From NCBI GenBank assembly GCA_907164885.2, contig OU015496.1, positions 131,747,875-131,811,874 of the forward strand: DNA of 64,000 bases, in the 5' to 3' direction. The notes beneath the pieces are model-generated. The model saw only the letters and a list, made by a program, of their open reading frames with translations, was not told the DNA's origin and made no database searches. Below are positions 48,048-59,470 of this stretch, piece after piece. Every line of letters starts with the position of its first letter. Position 1 is the stretch's first letter. A program made the translations under genes and the position numbers. Source of the DNA: Dolomedes plantarius (lineage: Eukaryota; Arthropoda; Arachnida; Araneae; Dolomedidae).

Positions 48048-49448
48048 CTAGATGTATTACCCGGCTTCGCTCGGGATTCAGTTTCTGTTATTATTTTTTT
48101 CAAAGATTAGCCTCATGTTATTATGTTCTACAGTTTTCGCTAAAATTCTTTTGCGGTAACAAATAGCATTAATTTGTTGTCGGTGCTGTCGTTGTTCATC
48201 GCTTACCTTGCCTTTCGATATTGAAGCTCGAAGACTATCGTATATTCGACGCGTTAAAAGTTTCTTCATCAGTCTCACTGCTTCGGATCACTACAATTCG
48301 AATGTTGCCTTTGAGCCCTTGGGAATGTTTTTTCTTCAGATTCTTGTGTGCTTCTAACTGCATTTTGAATTTTGTTGGCTTCGCGCGCTTGGAAGTGTTT
48401 TTTTTCAGATTCTTGTGTTCGTCTAACTGCATTTCGAATTCTGTTGGCTTCGCGTTCTTCTGTTTTTTTTTTCATCACATAGATCATTTCTCAACAATCT
48501 TTGACATTTTGTCCTTACTTCTGCAGGATTAAAAGTAGTTCTCCTCTTTTTGGGCATTATAAAGCATTAATTTACAGTTAGTCAATAACGTTTGAATGGA
48601 TTTATTATTGTAGAAAAAAAATCAATAATGTTTGAATGGATTGAGATCACATGCAATATTAAAACACAGCACATCTGATAATTATTATAGAAAAAGTATA
48701 TACACGTATTTCATGCTCGGAATTCTATCTCAAAACTATATCGTCTGCTACGTTTCAATGCCACTTTCAGACTTTCTTAATTATAATATACACGTATTTC
48801 ATGATTGTAATTATTTTTCAAAACTAAATCATTTGCTGTATTTCAATGTCACTTCAGTTATATAAATCATCGCGTCAAGGCTAAACGCACGCGTTTCAAG
48901 CTAAGTGAACGTGTCCTTCAGTATATTTGTGTTTGAACAGGTAGCTTGGGATAGTTTCAATTCATGAAATGGATAGATAACACATTCATTGAAAATAAAT
49001 GACTTTCCATCCTTATATTTTCATTTTTTAAAAGACACATTCCGGCGTTGCCACGTACTTGAAAATAATATATCAAATTCATTCTTGCATGCGCCAATAT
49101 ATGAATAAATCACGTTTTTAATTCATGTCTATTTATTTTTATGGAAATGTTATAATTTAATTGGCAACAATAAAATGCTACAATGGCTTTGAACAAAAAT
49201 ATCCGGGGAAATTTGGAGATTTTTTTTTCGCGATTTTCAATATCCATTGATACTTCTAACATAATTCGGGATTGGAACGTCGTAGCGGAATGAAAATAGT
49301 CTATAGCCATCGCGCAGGTTCAAGCAATAAGTTGACCAAGTTTCATCGCAATCGGATGAACGGTACGGCAGCGCATAAAATACGAACAAACAAACAAACA
49401 AGCAAACATTCATTTTTATATAGAGAGATTCATTTTTATATAGAGAGA
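48048..49448 (-). mobile_element. Complete short Helitron (~1.4 kb)
   Basis: On the minus strand it starts TCTCTCTATATAAAAATGAA at 49448, preceded by A. It ends with a hairpin CCCG-AGCGAAGC-CGGG, spacer TAATACAT and terminal CTAG at 48048, followed by T. TC...CTAG inserted between A and T with a 3' hairpin is the Helitron signature. The 5' terminal ~21 bp are tandemly duplicated (49407-49428 and 49428-49448). The only recognisable coding content is the 23-residue-repeat ORF near the 3' end; Rep and helicase are absent. Confidence 0.85.
48078..48487 (-). pseudogene. ORF with 23-residue STPR-like tandem repeats
   Basis: On the minus strand, from about 48487 (MIYVMKKKTEER), come repeats of exactly 23 residues: EANRIRNAVRRTQESEKKHF-QAR, then EANKIQNAVRSTQESEEKTF. 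After a frame change a third unit follows (GNIRIVVIRSSETDEETFNA). A further shift leads to RIYDSLRASISKGKVSDEQ and a basic tail ending at a stop at 48078, two turns before the Helitron hairpin. Length and character (basic/acidic, E-A-N and TQESEE positions) match the 'score and three' (STPR) DNA-binding repeats seen in some Helitron and silk-gland proteins. Two frame changes make it a pseudogene, but the repeats themselves are intact. Confidence 0.65.
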
Positions 49449-49831
49449 TATGCGGAAAAATTACTACCTACAAGTGTAATCATCAAGCATTTTGCTTGCT
49501 TTAATGTCAATATTTCCAATTACCATTGTTCGAAATGTCCATTGATCCATAACAATTCAAATCTTTAAGCCACAGGTACATTAATTTTGACTATTAAAAT
49601 TCATGAATAAGTTTTTGGTAGATTGTAACAAATTAGACAAAATTGCTAAACATTAAAGTTATTTTCGCAGCCAAAAGTTTTATTTAGTTTAGCCGAGATT
49701 TCGTATTATAAATTCTCATTGAAATTGGCAACGTTTCCAAAAAAAATGTGTTTTAAATTCACGATTTTTGATTTTGTTCACTCCGCCTTATATACATAAA
49801 TATATAGATAAATAAATAAATAAATAAATAA

Positions 49832-49885
<54 letters not shown>

Positions 49886-49887
49886 AT
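49449..49887. other. No gene seen; (TA)n-(GA)n tract
   Basis: AT-rich with AAATAAATAAAT, (TA)n and (GA)n at about 49810-49886 leading into the R1 copy. Confidence 0.5.
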
Positions 49888-50570
49888 AATAAATACGACG
49901 ATCAATGTATACAATTGATGCAAAAAAAGAAAACAATATATTTATAAAAAAATCGTAAGGGATATTTTTATTAAAAAAAAATGTAGAAGAAAATATTAAA
50001 ATTAAATCTAACAGGACATACTAAAGAATATAATACAGTAAATATAGTGCGGTTTGAGGAACATATCTTTTACTGTATTTTAATATTTTTTGGATAATGT
50101 CTCATCGTCTGCAGCATTAGCAAGAAAAAAATAATTTTTTTTCTATTTTATTGTTATGCCCGTGGCGATAAATTTATTTAAAGTACCAGAAAAGAAATCA
50201 CGTGATCTGCATTTAGTAAATTAGATTCTAAAAATTAATCTTTAAAAATTCACCAAACATCATAAAGATTCGAAAAAGATTTCATTTTAAAGGAATTTTA
50301 TGATCTTTCTCGTGATAAAAATTTTATAACCCTCAAATTATTATTTTTAATGCAAACTTTAAAAAAGTTACTAAAACAGCTTAAAAATTTAATTTTAATA
50401 AATCTAAGAATAATTTTTCCAAAATCTTTCTCAGTGCACCCCTACACTATCAGGAGAATCGCCATGCAAAATTTCAGCCCTTTAGGTCCTCCGGTTTGGT
50501 CTGTGCATTGTATGTCAGTCAGTCAGTCAGTTACGGAACTGTTTCAACAGTTCTCTGTATAGTTCTGTTC
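49888..50570 (-). mobile_element. Repeat family R1, copy c
   Basis: The longest body in the family. It runs from ACGATCAATGTATACAATTG through TGTAGAAGAAAATATT and CAGGAGAATCGCCATGCAAA to CCTCCGGTTTGGTCTGTGCA and TCAGTCAGTCAGTCAGTTAC. The end abuts the Tc1 element at 50576. The CTAG terminus seen in copy a is missing on the left. Confidence 0.65.
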
Positions 50571-50575
50571 GCATA

Positions 50576-52055
50576 TACACTGCTGGCCACCCAAATTGCA
50601 ACACCAAGAAAGACAAGAGATATCACAACAAAATTGATTTTGTAGATAACATGTTGACCAAGTATCAAATGATTAAATTTATAGACTTCTGTGAAGTGTG
50701 GTTCCTGCCAAAATCAGTAGCCAGAGTAGCCGCCATTGTTGGAGATCATCGCTGCCACACGCCTCGGCATTGATTCAAAGAGACTTTGGATGAGTACTTG
50801 GGGTACAGCAGAACAAGCAGCTTCCACACGTTGCCAAAGTTGATCTGCTGTGGCAGCTGGGGATGGAATCTGGGTCAATCGTAGAGCAACCATTGACCAC
50901 ATGTTTTCTATCGGCGAAAGATCCGGAGAGCGAGGCGGTCAGGGAAGCAATTCAATCTGGCGATTGACGAAGAACCGTTGGACAATGCGTGCCACGTGTG
51001 GTCGCGCATTATCCTGTTGAAATATGGCTGTGGGCAAGCCCTGAAGGTAAGGAAGGACAACTGGCTCCAACACCTCGGAGATGTAGCGCTGGCTGTTTAA
51101 AGTACCTGCAATGCGTACTAGAGGTGTGCGAGAGTGATATCCAATACCGCCCCATACCATAATACCCGGTGTATGACCAGTGTGGCGGTGCATAACGCAG
51201 CTGTTCAGCATCCTCTCTTCACGGTGTCTCCAAACTCGAATGCGACCATCATCGTGTTGCAGACAGAAGCGTGACTCGTCAGTAAAGACAACTGCATTCC
51301 GTCTGCCGTCCACATCCTTCTGTCATCGCAGCATTGGCGGCGGAGACGTCTGTGGTTCTGCGTCAAGGGTAGACAAAGCAATGGACGTCTTGCGGACAGA
51401 CCACTCTGCTGTAAACGGCGTCGAATGGTACGCGCAGACACTGGATGATGCGTTACAGACTGCATGTGCTGTGCTATGGTTCGTGATGTGACTGAGCGAT
51501 CCGTCACTGCCATGCGCACAATTTGCCTGTCATCACGTGAAGTGGAGCGCTGAGGTGGATGTGACTGAGCGATTCGTCACTGCCATGTTCACAATTTGCC
51601 TGTCATCACGTGAAGTGGAGCGCTGAGGTGGATGCGATCGAACACGCCGGTCCGTCGTACCCTCCTGCATCCAACGATCACATATCCGCATTACAGTTGT
51701 TTGGTTTCGTCCAACACGACTACCGATTTCCCTGAAAGATAATCCTCAATCTCGATAGGCCACTATCCTTCCTCTGTCGAACTCGGATACTTGATCAAAA
51801 GATGATCGCTGTTTTCGACGAGGCATAATTAATCGTTTTTTTGAAAAAACCACAAGAAAAACACAATTGCCGAACTTGAAATCGTCGAAATCTCCAAGCC
51901 TTAAATAGCGCTTTGAAGTGGCGCCACAGGCGCGCGTGATGTGCGTCTGCGCTGAAATTCTAATCATTTGCATATCTCACCTACGCTAATGCATGTTGTA
52001 AATTTTATGTTATTTGCATGTTTCCTTCAGGGTGTTGCATTTACAGTGGCCAGCA

Positions 52056-52060
<5 letters not shown>
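50576..52060 (-). mobile_element. Tc1-type element, family 3
   Basis: About 1485 bp between TACACTGCTGGCCACCCAAA and TTTACAGTGGCCAGCAGTGTA (TGCAACACC inverted as GGTGTTGCA further in). A (TA)n tract begins at the right terminus. Terminal repeats differ from families 1 and 2. Confidence 0.92.
50714..51826 (-). pseudogene. Tc1 transposase pseudogene (family 3)
   Basis: The ATG at 51826 begins MPRRKQRSSFDQVSEFDRGR, with a stop at the residue after VAYRD (51746). The first HTH continues FREIGSRVGRNQTTVMRI. A 73-bp tandem duplication at 51485-51630 then breaks the frame, and another frameshift occurs near 51300. The catalytic core is readable: Asp in VVFTDESRFCL, Asp in IFQQDNARPHVARI, Glu in LSPIENMW. 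A TGA replaces Trp in LLPWPPRSPD. The C-terminus NNGGYSGY is intact. Length without the duplication is about 340 codons, as expected. Confidence 0.9.
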
Positions 52061-52099
<39 letters not shown>

Positions 52100-52819
52100 G
52101 GGTTCCAGTTATTCGGGCTCTTCAGTGTATCAATATATATTCCGTAATATAAAAAAAATATTTTAAAGTAACAATAATAAATAAATTTTCCTTGTTAGTA
52201 ACAGAATACTTAATAGTTAAACTAATAATAAAATAATAAATAAAAATTAAATAATCCTTATCAAAATTACAAAAAAATATTAATGATAATTAAATACTAT
52301 TATAAGCTGTAAAGTGTCTAATATTGTTATAATTAAGTAATATTTTTTATCTTTGTAAAGGTCATTTAAACATTCTTATATTTATTTCAGTGTAAATAAA
52401 CAAACATGCGAAGATTCAGAAAGGTTGAATTTTTTAGCAATTATATCAATAAAAGAGTCAAAAATTGTAAGCCACTGAATATTGTTATTTTCATGATAAA
52501 TTTTAAATTTTTTTTCTTCCTGAATTGAGGTCAATTTTTTTTTTTTGTTATAGGCACTATTCTTTTTCCTTAATCTTCGATGACGTCTCACTATTATTCT
52601 TTGATTAAGCTTATTTTTAAAACTTCTCTAAAAAAGCAGTATAATGTAATTTTAATGATGCTAAAAGTGCAGCAGGAGATTGAAAAAAAATTTCGTTTCT
52701 GATACGTATATCGCCCAAATTAATGTATATATCAAATATAGATATCGCCCAAATTTATGAAATCATTATTGTAGATAACGGATTGACGATAACTATTGAG
52801 CACATTTTGTAACAGAAAT
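52061..52819. other. No gene seen
   Basis: (TA)n to about 52097, then extremely AT-rich sequence with T and A homopolymers. Confidence 0.5.
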
Positions 52820-52823
52820 TTAA

Positions 52824-53542
52824 GGGGGTCCAGGACACACAATTTTTCGAATTTTCGAAAATAAATTTATTGCATTATAATTTTTTGTGTTCTTTTACGC
52901 CTAAAAAGGCGTTTAAATCATGTTTCTATCTTCATTAGAACAGGAGAAATTATTATTTTTTTTTCAACATTCTGATAGTAGCCAAGCGTTATTTAAACCT
53001 GTAAGTGCGTTTTTCTTCATGATGGGTTTTATCCCCATTTCTCGTCTTTAAATTGTTATAAGTCAATTACCGTTAAAGATAGAATTATTGAAATTTAGAA
53101 CATATCTTTTTTAACTATTGTACTTTAATTTTGTTTCAGCAAATTTGAAACAAATATTTACTTTTGAAAATATGATTTTTTGAAAATATGATTTTTTAAA
53201 AATAAGTTACATAATTTTTTTAAAATTATTCATCTAAATATTTTTAATTAAAAAAATTAATATTTTAAAAAATGGTGAATGAAAATTGAAACATATATAT
53301 TTCTGTTTTATTAAATGAAAAAATTTGAAATTCGACAAATAATATTTCGAGTTATAACGATTTTAATTACCCCACTTTTATTAAAATTTTAAATTTAAAA
53401 CTTTTTAAAAAACTTTTTAAAAAACTTTTTGAGAAGTTTTATGATGTAATTTTATTTACAAATTATATGGTTTACCATCACAAAAAAAATTTAAATTTTA
53501 ACTCAATAAATAAAAAAAAATTTAAATGTGTCCCGGACCCAC
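52824..53542. mobile_element. TTAA-flanked MITE (719 bp)
   Basis: The ends GGGGGTCCAGGACACA and TGTGTCCCGGACCCAC are inverted repeats (16 bp, two mismatches) and are flanked by TTAA at 52820-52823 and 53543-53546. TTAA duplication is diagnostic of piggyBac-type targeting. The interior is extremely AT-rich and has no open frame, so it is non-autonomous. Confidence 0.85.
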
Positions 53543-53546
53543 TTAA

Positions 53547-54355
53547 ATATTGTGGAGCATATTTTTGAATCTTTATCTCGTATTTATACAATAATTTCTT
53601 AATTCCTTATAGCAAATATAACTAAAAGTAAATAATTCAACAAAGCAAGATAATTAATTGCAGGAATTATTAGCAGGAAGAACGTAGACAAAAAAAAAAA
53701 AAAACAGAAATCACGCACTTAGGACTCAACGCACCATAATGCAAGATTCTGTGGCAGTTACGGAACTAAACCATATATCGAGGTAACCGACTGGCCTCGT
53801 CATCAGCAGGCCTAATCAAATCAGTTACTCAAGGGGGAAATTTCTGAATAGGATGCAGGTCTAACCAAAAGGCATCCCAAGGTCGAGATTCCCATTGAAA
53901 CAGATAGTCAAATCAAATAAAAATAAACATACATCCTGCACTCAGGGCTCAACGCACCATAAATGCATGAACACATACAATCCCAAAGAACACAAATGAA
54001 AAGACTGAAATGCAAAAAGGTGCACTCACCTTAATCTAGTGAGTAACGGTTATAGTCAAATAGCAGCCATTTTATACCCTAAGAGTTACGCCACTGTAGA
54101 AAAACTATAGCGCAACACCCCATTGAAGTTTTTAAGCCACAAAAATGTAAAAAAAGTGTGAAATCAAAAAACCATATTTTAAATGACCTTAAAATATACC
54201 CGAGTCTAAATTCCAATTTTCAAATACTTTTAGATTACCAAAATTACTAGGGAAATTGTTCTTACGTAGGTTTTCCACGAAATTTTTGCACGCCACCATT
54301 ATTTACTTTTAGTTATATTTGTCCGTTTTTAGTATGAGGATTTGTTGCAACTGTG
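53547..54355. repeat. Unassigned interspersed repeat with internal direct repeat
   Basis: A GC-richer segment at about 53690-54130 follows an A15 run. A block of ACTCAACGCACCATAA recurs as GCTCAACGCACCATAA (53728 and 53947), each after a GCACT-AG motif. On the minus strand 53810-53761 has CTGATGA followed by a 5-bp stem (CGAGG/CCTCG). Orientation is probably minus, with the A-run being poly-T on that strand. I cannot name the family; a Penelope-like or other retroelement is possible. Confidence 0.4.
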
Positions 54356-56660
54356 CAATCATTTATTAAAAAGGTAAAATTTTCAACAATATGGTAGGTT
54401 GTCTGTTAATTTGTTCGGCATTCTATGTCCTCTTTATACGTTTTAATTCGTGTTGAATTATTTACATTATTTGTGTTTCCTTATAGCATGTCATTTATAA
54501 TTTCCCATTTCTTCATACTAGTTAATGACTTTACCCTTGAATGAAAATGAAAAGAAAAATTGCAATTTGATTTTCAATCAACAGATACTAGTAATCAAAA
54601 ATAAACACGAATATTTCTGTAAAAATATAATATAATTTATTTTTAAGCATTTTTCACCGAAAAATCTTTTATCTCACACACGATATTTTCCAATAATTAC
54701 TGCTATTTCGAATTGTGACTGTTTACAAACTTTGAAAGAATTCTCACGTGATCTATTCATAGAAATTAAGAAAGAAAGAACATTTATTAAAAAGTTAAAA
54801 TTTTCAACAATATGGTAGGTTGTCTGTTAATTTGTTCGGCATTCTATGCCCTCTTTATACGTTTTAATTCGTGTTGAATTATTTACATTATTTGTGTTTC
54901 CTTATAGCATGTCATTTATAATTTCCCATTTCTTCATACTAGTTAATGACTTTACCCTTGAATGAAAATGAAAAGAAAAATTACAATTTAATTTTCAATC
55001 AACAAATCAACCCTCATATACTCTCTAGGGTTCTTGCATTTGATAAATTAGGAATAACTACCGTATCTTTAAGGTAGATAAATATTTACTCTCCTTAACT
55101 TGTAATGAGAAGAGATATTACAAGTTATTTTTTTTCCATCTTTTTATTTTCATTGCATGTTTTTGTCACTTAATTATTTTCTAACATCCCCCCCTTTACC
55201 TCGTAAAAGGTGAGATATTATTAGGAACGATTTATTCTAATTGAGTATCCATAAATATATTTTTTTACAACGACGAACTAATTAATTCTCTCTTTTATAT
55301 ATTATTCAAACGCCGATGTTAATGCCTCATATACTCTCTAGGGTTCTTGCATTTGATAAATTAGGAATAACTACCGTATCTTTAAGGTAGATAAATATTT
55401 ACTCTCCTGAGAGAAATCTGCGGACGGAAATTACATTTATTAGAGGTGCATTTCAGTTTGTATCTAGGTTTATTTTACAATATAATTACGCAGGTTGAAC
55501 AGATTAAAAATATTTTTGTCACGTTAACACAAATCTGTAATTTCTGCGTTTTTCGAAAATGACTTAATCAGAATTATGAAGATGGTGTGCGTTTCAAATT
55601 CTTACTAACACAATGTGTGATTTGCGACAGCGAGCTTTTCTTGCCGAAAGTGCTCAAATTGTAAGACACAGACCATGTTTATACACGCATTTTTCATCGA
55701 AATAGTACAATATTACATCTGAAAGCATTTTCCGCCCCCCCCCAAAAAAAACATTTTATATAACTGACGTTAATTTCCAATAACTACTGCTATTTTGAAT
55801 TATGACGAGTTACAAATACCGAAAGTATTCTCAGGTGCTCTATTGAAAGAAGTGAGTTAAGAGATATAACAGGTTAATTTTTTTTCATATTTTTGTCTTA
55901 ATTATCTGTCTTTGTCACTTAATTATTTTCTTACATATCCCACGTTATCTCCAAATGTCTCCAAATCCAATGTAAGATATTATTAAGAAAGATTTATTCT
56001 AATTGAGTATCCGTAAATATTTTTTACAACGACGAACTAGTAATTAATTACTTTCCTTTTATATTATTCAAACGCCAGTGTTAACGCCTCATATACTCTG
56101 TAGGGTTCTAGAATTTAATAAATTAGGAATTACTACCGTATCTTTAAGGTAGATAAATATTTATTCTGAGACTAGTCTGCGGATGGAAATTACATTTATT
56201 AGAAGTACATTTGAGTTTGTATCTAGGTATCTTTACTCTATAATTAAGAAAGCGTAAATAAATTAAAAATATTTGTGTCACGAAAACACAAATTTGTAAT
56301 TTCTGCGCTTGTCGAAAATGACTTCGCTATAATCATGAAGATATTATATGTTTCAAACTCTTACTTACGCAGTGTGCGATTTGCGACAGAGAACTTTTGC
56401 TGCCGGAAGTTTGCAAATTGTATAACAGAGACCATGTTTCTACTGGCTTTTAACGTAGGATTACATTCCTCCATAACGGTCCTTCGGAAACCAAAATTTC
56501 AGACGCTAAAAACGTTCATCCCTCCGTCCTCGGGAGTTATAATTTTCGCTGTGTGCCAAACCCAGTTTGTATCACTTCAACAAACAGTAAAGAAGTAAAC
56601 AGAAAAGTAACAAAATGTGTTAAAATTTTAACTAACACACACACACACACAAATAAATAA

Positions 56661-56663
<3 letters not shown>

Positions 56664-56705
<42 letters not shown>
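56664..56705. repeat. (CA)n-(AAAT)n-(TA)n microsatellite
   Basis: Starts as (CA)n near 56635, passes through AAATAAATAAAT, and ends as pure TA at the left terminus of the Tc1 element. Confidence 0.95.
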
Positions 56706-56708
<3 letters not shown>

Positions 56709-57927
56709 TGAAGTGCCACTGAATTAGGGATAGCAAAGCCTATGGAAATTGTGTAGCGCTGCGCATCATGTATGCGCAAGTGAGGGCGCTGTGGTAATTG
56801 CATATATAGCGCGTACTGTGGTTGTTCTGAATTAGTTGTTGGAATTGCCAGTATGGGTAAACTGCCTGATTTAGACGCCTTCGATCGCGGACAAATCGTG
56901 GGTGCGCGACACATGGGCCATTCAATTTCCGAAATCGTCAGATAGCTAGGATTTTCAAGGTCGACAGTGTCAAGAGTATACCAAGAATACATGGATGGTG
57001 GAAAAAAAAACTAGCGATCGGGCAAACTGCAAAGGACAATTAGCCTTGACAGTGCGTGGTGAGAGACGGCACAGGCGTATTGTACGTAGCCAGCGAAGCC
57101 AAACATTAGCTCAAATTACCACCCAGTTTAATAACGGTGCCAGTCGTACAGTCAGTAAACGGACTATGCAACACTCGCTTCACCGTATGGGTTTCGGGAG
57201 CCGTCGACCTACGAGAGTACCATTGCTCTATCTTCGCCATCTGGCTGCACGTCTTGTCTGGGCAAGAGAGCACAGAGACTGGAGTGTAGAGGACTGGAAA
57301 CGAGTAGCATGGTGTGATGAGTCTCGATTCCGACTACTTAACGCCGGCGGGAGGCTGAGAATATGGCGTCAGGCTCATGAAGCCATGGATCATGCATGCC
57401 AGGCTGGAACTGTACAAAGGCATGGAGGCTCAATCATGGTCTGGGGTGTTTTTTCGTGGCACAGTTTGGGATCTTTGGTGCGTGTACCAACCTCCCTCAA
57501 TGCAATTCGGTACGTAGAGTTGCTGGGTGATCACCTCTATCCGTTTATGCTGTTCTGTTATCCGCACGGTAATGGAGTTTTCCAGCAAGACAACTGTACC
57601 TCTCACAAGTCCCGGTTGGCTACTCTCTGGTTGGATGAGCATTCCTCTGACTTCTCTGTCATGAATTGGCCACCTAGAAGCCCAGACTGAAATCCTATTG
57701 AGCATCTTTGGAATGTTTTGGAACAAGACGTGAACGCCCTCACACAGCACCAAAGAACCTTACTGAATTATGGACAGCTTTAGCCAATATTTGGCAAGCC
57801 ATTCCCGTGGAACGTTTCCAGAAACTTGTTGAATCTATGCCTCGTCGTGTGGCAGCCGTTATCAAGGTCAGAGGAGGCCCAACTCGTTACTAGGTAGGTA
57901 TCCCTAATTCAGTGGCACTTCAGTGTA
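56704..57927 (+). mobile_element. Tc1-type element, family 1, copy 2
   Basis: About 1224 bp between TACACTGAAGTGCCACTGAA and TTCAGTGGCACTTCAGTGTA, matching the copy at 13638-14855 in the opposite orientation. The left edge is in a (TA)n tract. It interrupts a unit of the ~760-bp satellite. Confidence 0.93.
56853..57893 (+). pseudogene. Tc1 transposase pseudogene (family 1), copy 2
   Basis: The start codon at 56853 (MGKLPDLDAFDRGQIVGARH) is intact. A TAG replaces Gln after ISEIVR, and the run of nine A near 57000 shifts the frame, as in the 13.7-kb copy. The frame 56995-57690 carries the second HTH (SRTVSKRTMQHSLHRMGFG), the first catalytic Asp (WCDESRFRL) and the second (FQQDNCTSHK). It ends at a TGA replacing the Leu of SPDLNP. 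The Glu block NPIEHLW follows. A further frame change near 57730 leads into the intact C-terminus (57708-57893, ending RGGPTRY). Apart from these changes it preserves the consensus better than the 13.7-kb copy. Confidence 0.9.
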
Positions 57928-59470
57928 TATACAAACAAAATTTTAGATACATACGTATATATACATAACATATACACACGTATACACATACACATACAAA
58001 AGAGGAAAGCCTACGTCAATAACCCGCTGTAGTTTTGTTAGAAGAGACTACCCAAAATTTCTTTCATTGAAACACAACATTATGACATTTGAAAGCAATT
58101 TTCACCGACAAAAATGATCTAACTGACGTTATTTTCTAATAATTTCTGCTCTATCGATTATGACGATTTACAAACACCGAACAGAATGATTAGGTGCTTT
58201 TTTCATAGAAATGCGAAGAAATATAACAAGTTAATTTTTTTCCTGTTCTTAATTTAATTGCATGTTTTTGTCATTTAATTATTTTCTTACATCACCCACT
58301 TTATCTCAAAAATGGTAAGAAATTATTAGGAACGATTTGCTCTAATTGAGTATCCAGAAATATGTTTTTCACGTACAAATTAATTACATTAATTTGTACA
58401 TTATTCAAACGTCTGTGTTGACGCCCTATATACCCTGTAGGTTTCTTGCAATTAATAAATGAGGAATAACTAATGTATGTTTAAAGTAGATAAATATTTA
58501 CTCTCCTGAGATTAGTCTGAGGATGGAAATTACATTTCTTAGAAGTACATTTCAGTCTGCATCTAGGTTCCTTTTACACTATAATTAAGCAGGCGTGAAT
58601 AGATTAAAAATATTTGTGTCACGAAAATCGAAATGTGTGATTTCTGCGTTTGTCGGAAATGACTTCACCATAATTATGAAGGTAGTATATGTTTCAAACT
58701 TTTACTTAAACAGTGTATGATTTGCGACAGTAAAGTTTTGCTGCCGAAAGAGTACAAATTGCATGACACATACCCTATTTACAGTGACATTTTTTTTTAT
58801 CGTAACAGAACAATACGACATTTGAAATCAACAATTTAACATCCCAAGATATTTGATCCAGTAATTACCACACTAGCGATATTTATGGACATGTATAATG
58901 GAATAAAATGGTACATATAACGCTTTAATAAATGTCATAAGTTGAAAAAAAATTAGATAAAACAGCTGATGATCAGAAAAAATTACTTGAGATCGTAGTA
59001 AGATTAATTTTATAAAAGGGAAATTAATTTTTGTTTGTTTTCTAGTATCTTTTTATTGTACAAAATATCAAGAAAAGGAAATATTTCGGAAAATAAGTGT
59101 TTTACATTATACTAACTTACAGGAAATATTTAACCGTATATTCCCTGGCTACCTTTTTGTCGCAAATAATAATTAAAGAGGTTCATTGTGACAGTAATCG
59201 ATATCACACTTCTCTGTGAAATCAAACCATAATAATTAACTTCCATTCAGATGCATTTTTCTCGAAAACACTAAAATAAATCTATTGCAGGAATCTGTTG
59301 CTGAACCTATAACATATAAAGAAGGGGTTAATCTTCTATTGAATAATTACAAATAGGGAAGAAAATACTTGAAATAGTATCAACGTTGAAGCTGTGGAAC
59401 AGTTTGTGCTTCATTGTACTCATAAATTCTTCATCCTCATGATATCTCACCACTGCTATAAGAATGTTAC

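Larger units (their letters stand above)
54360..59470 (+). repeat. Satellite-like segment (~760-bp unit), arm 2 of an inverted duplication
   Basis: A landmark block (CTCATATACTCTNTAGGGTT, then TTTAAGGTAGATAAATATTT) occurs near 55013, 55327, 56089 and, more diverged, 58421. The 55327-56089 spacing gives a unit of about 762 bp. Blocks at 54360-54590 and 54781-55010 are nearly identical direct repeats 421 bp apart. The Tc1 element at 56704-57927 and about 350 bp of extra DNA split one unit. After 58.8 kb comes non-repeated DNA that also matches arm 1 (28.5-29.5 kb), to about 59470. Together the two arms form an inverted, collinear pair. Confidence 0.8.

Noticed and set aside
48632..48865. Plus-strand frame inside the short Helitron
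   Set aside because: AT-rich chance frame opposite to the element's coding strand, without any motif.
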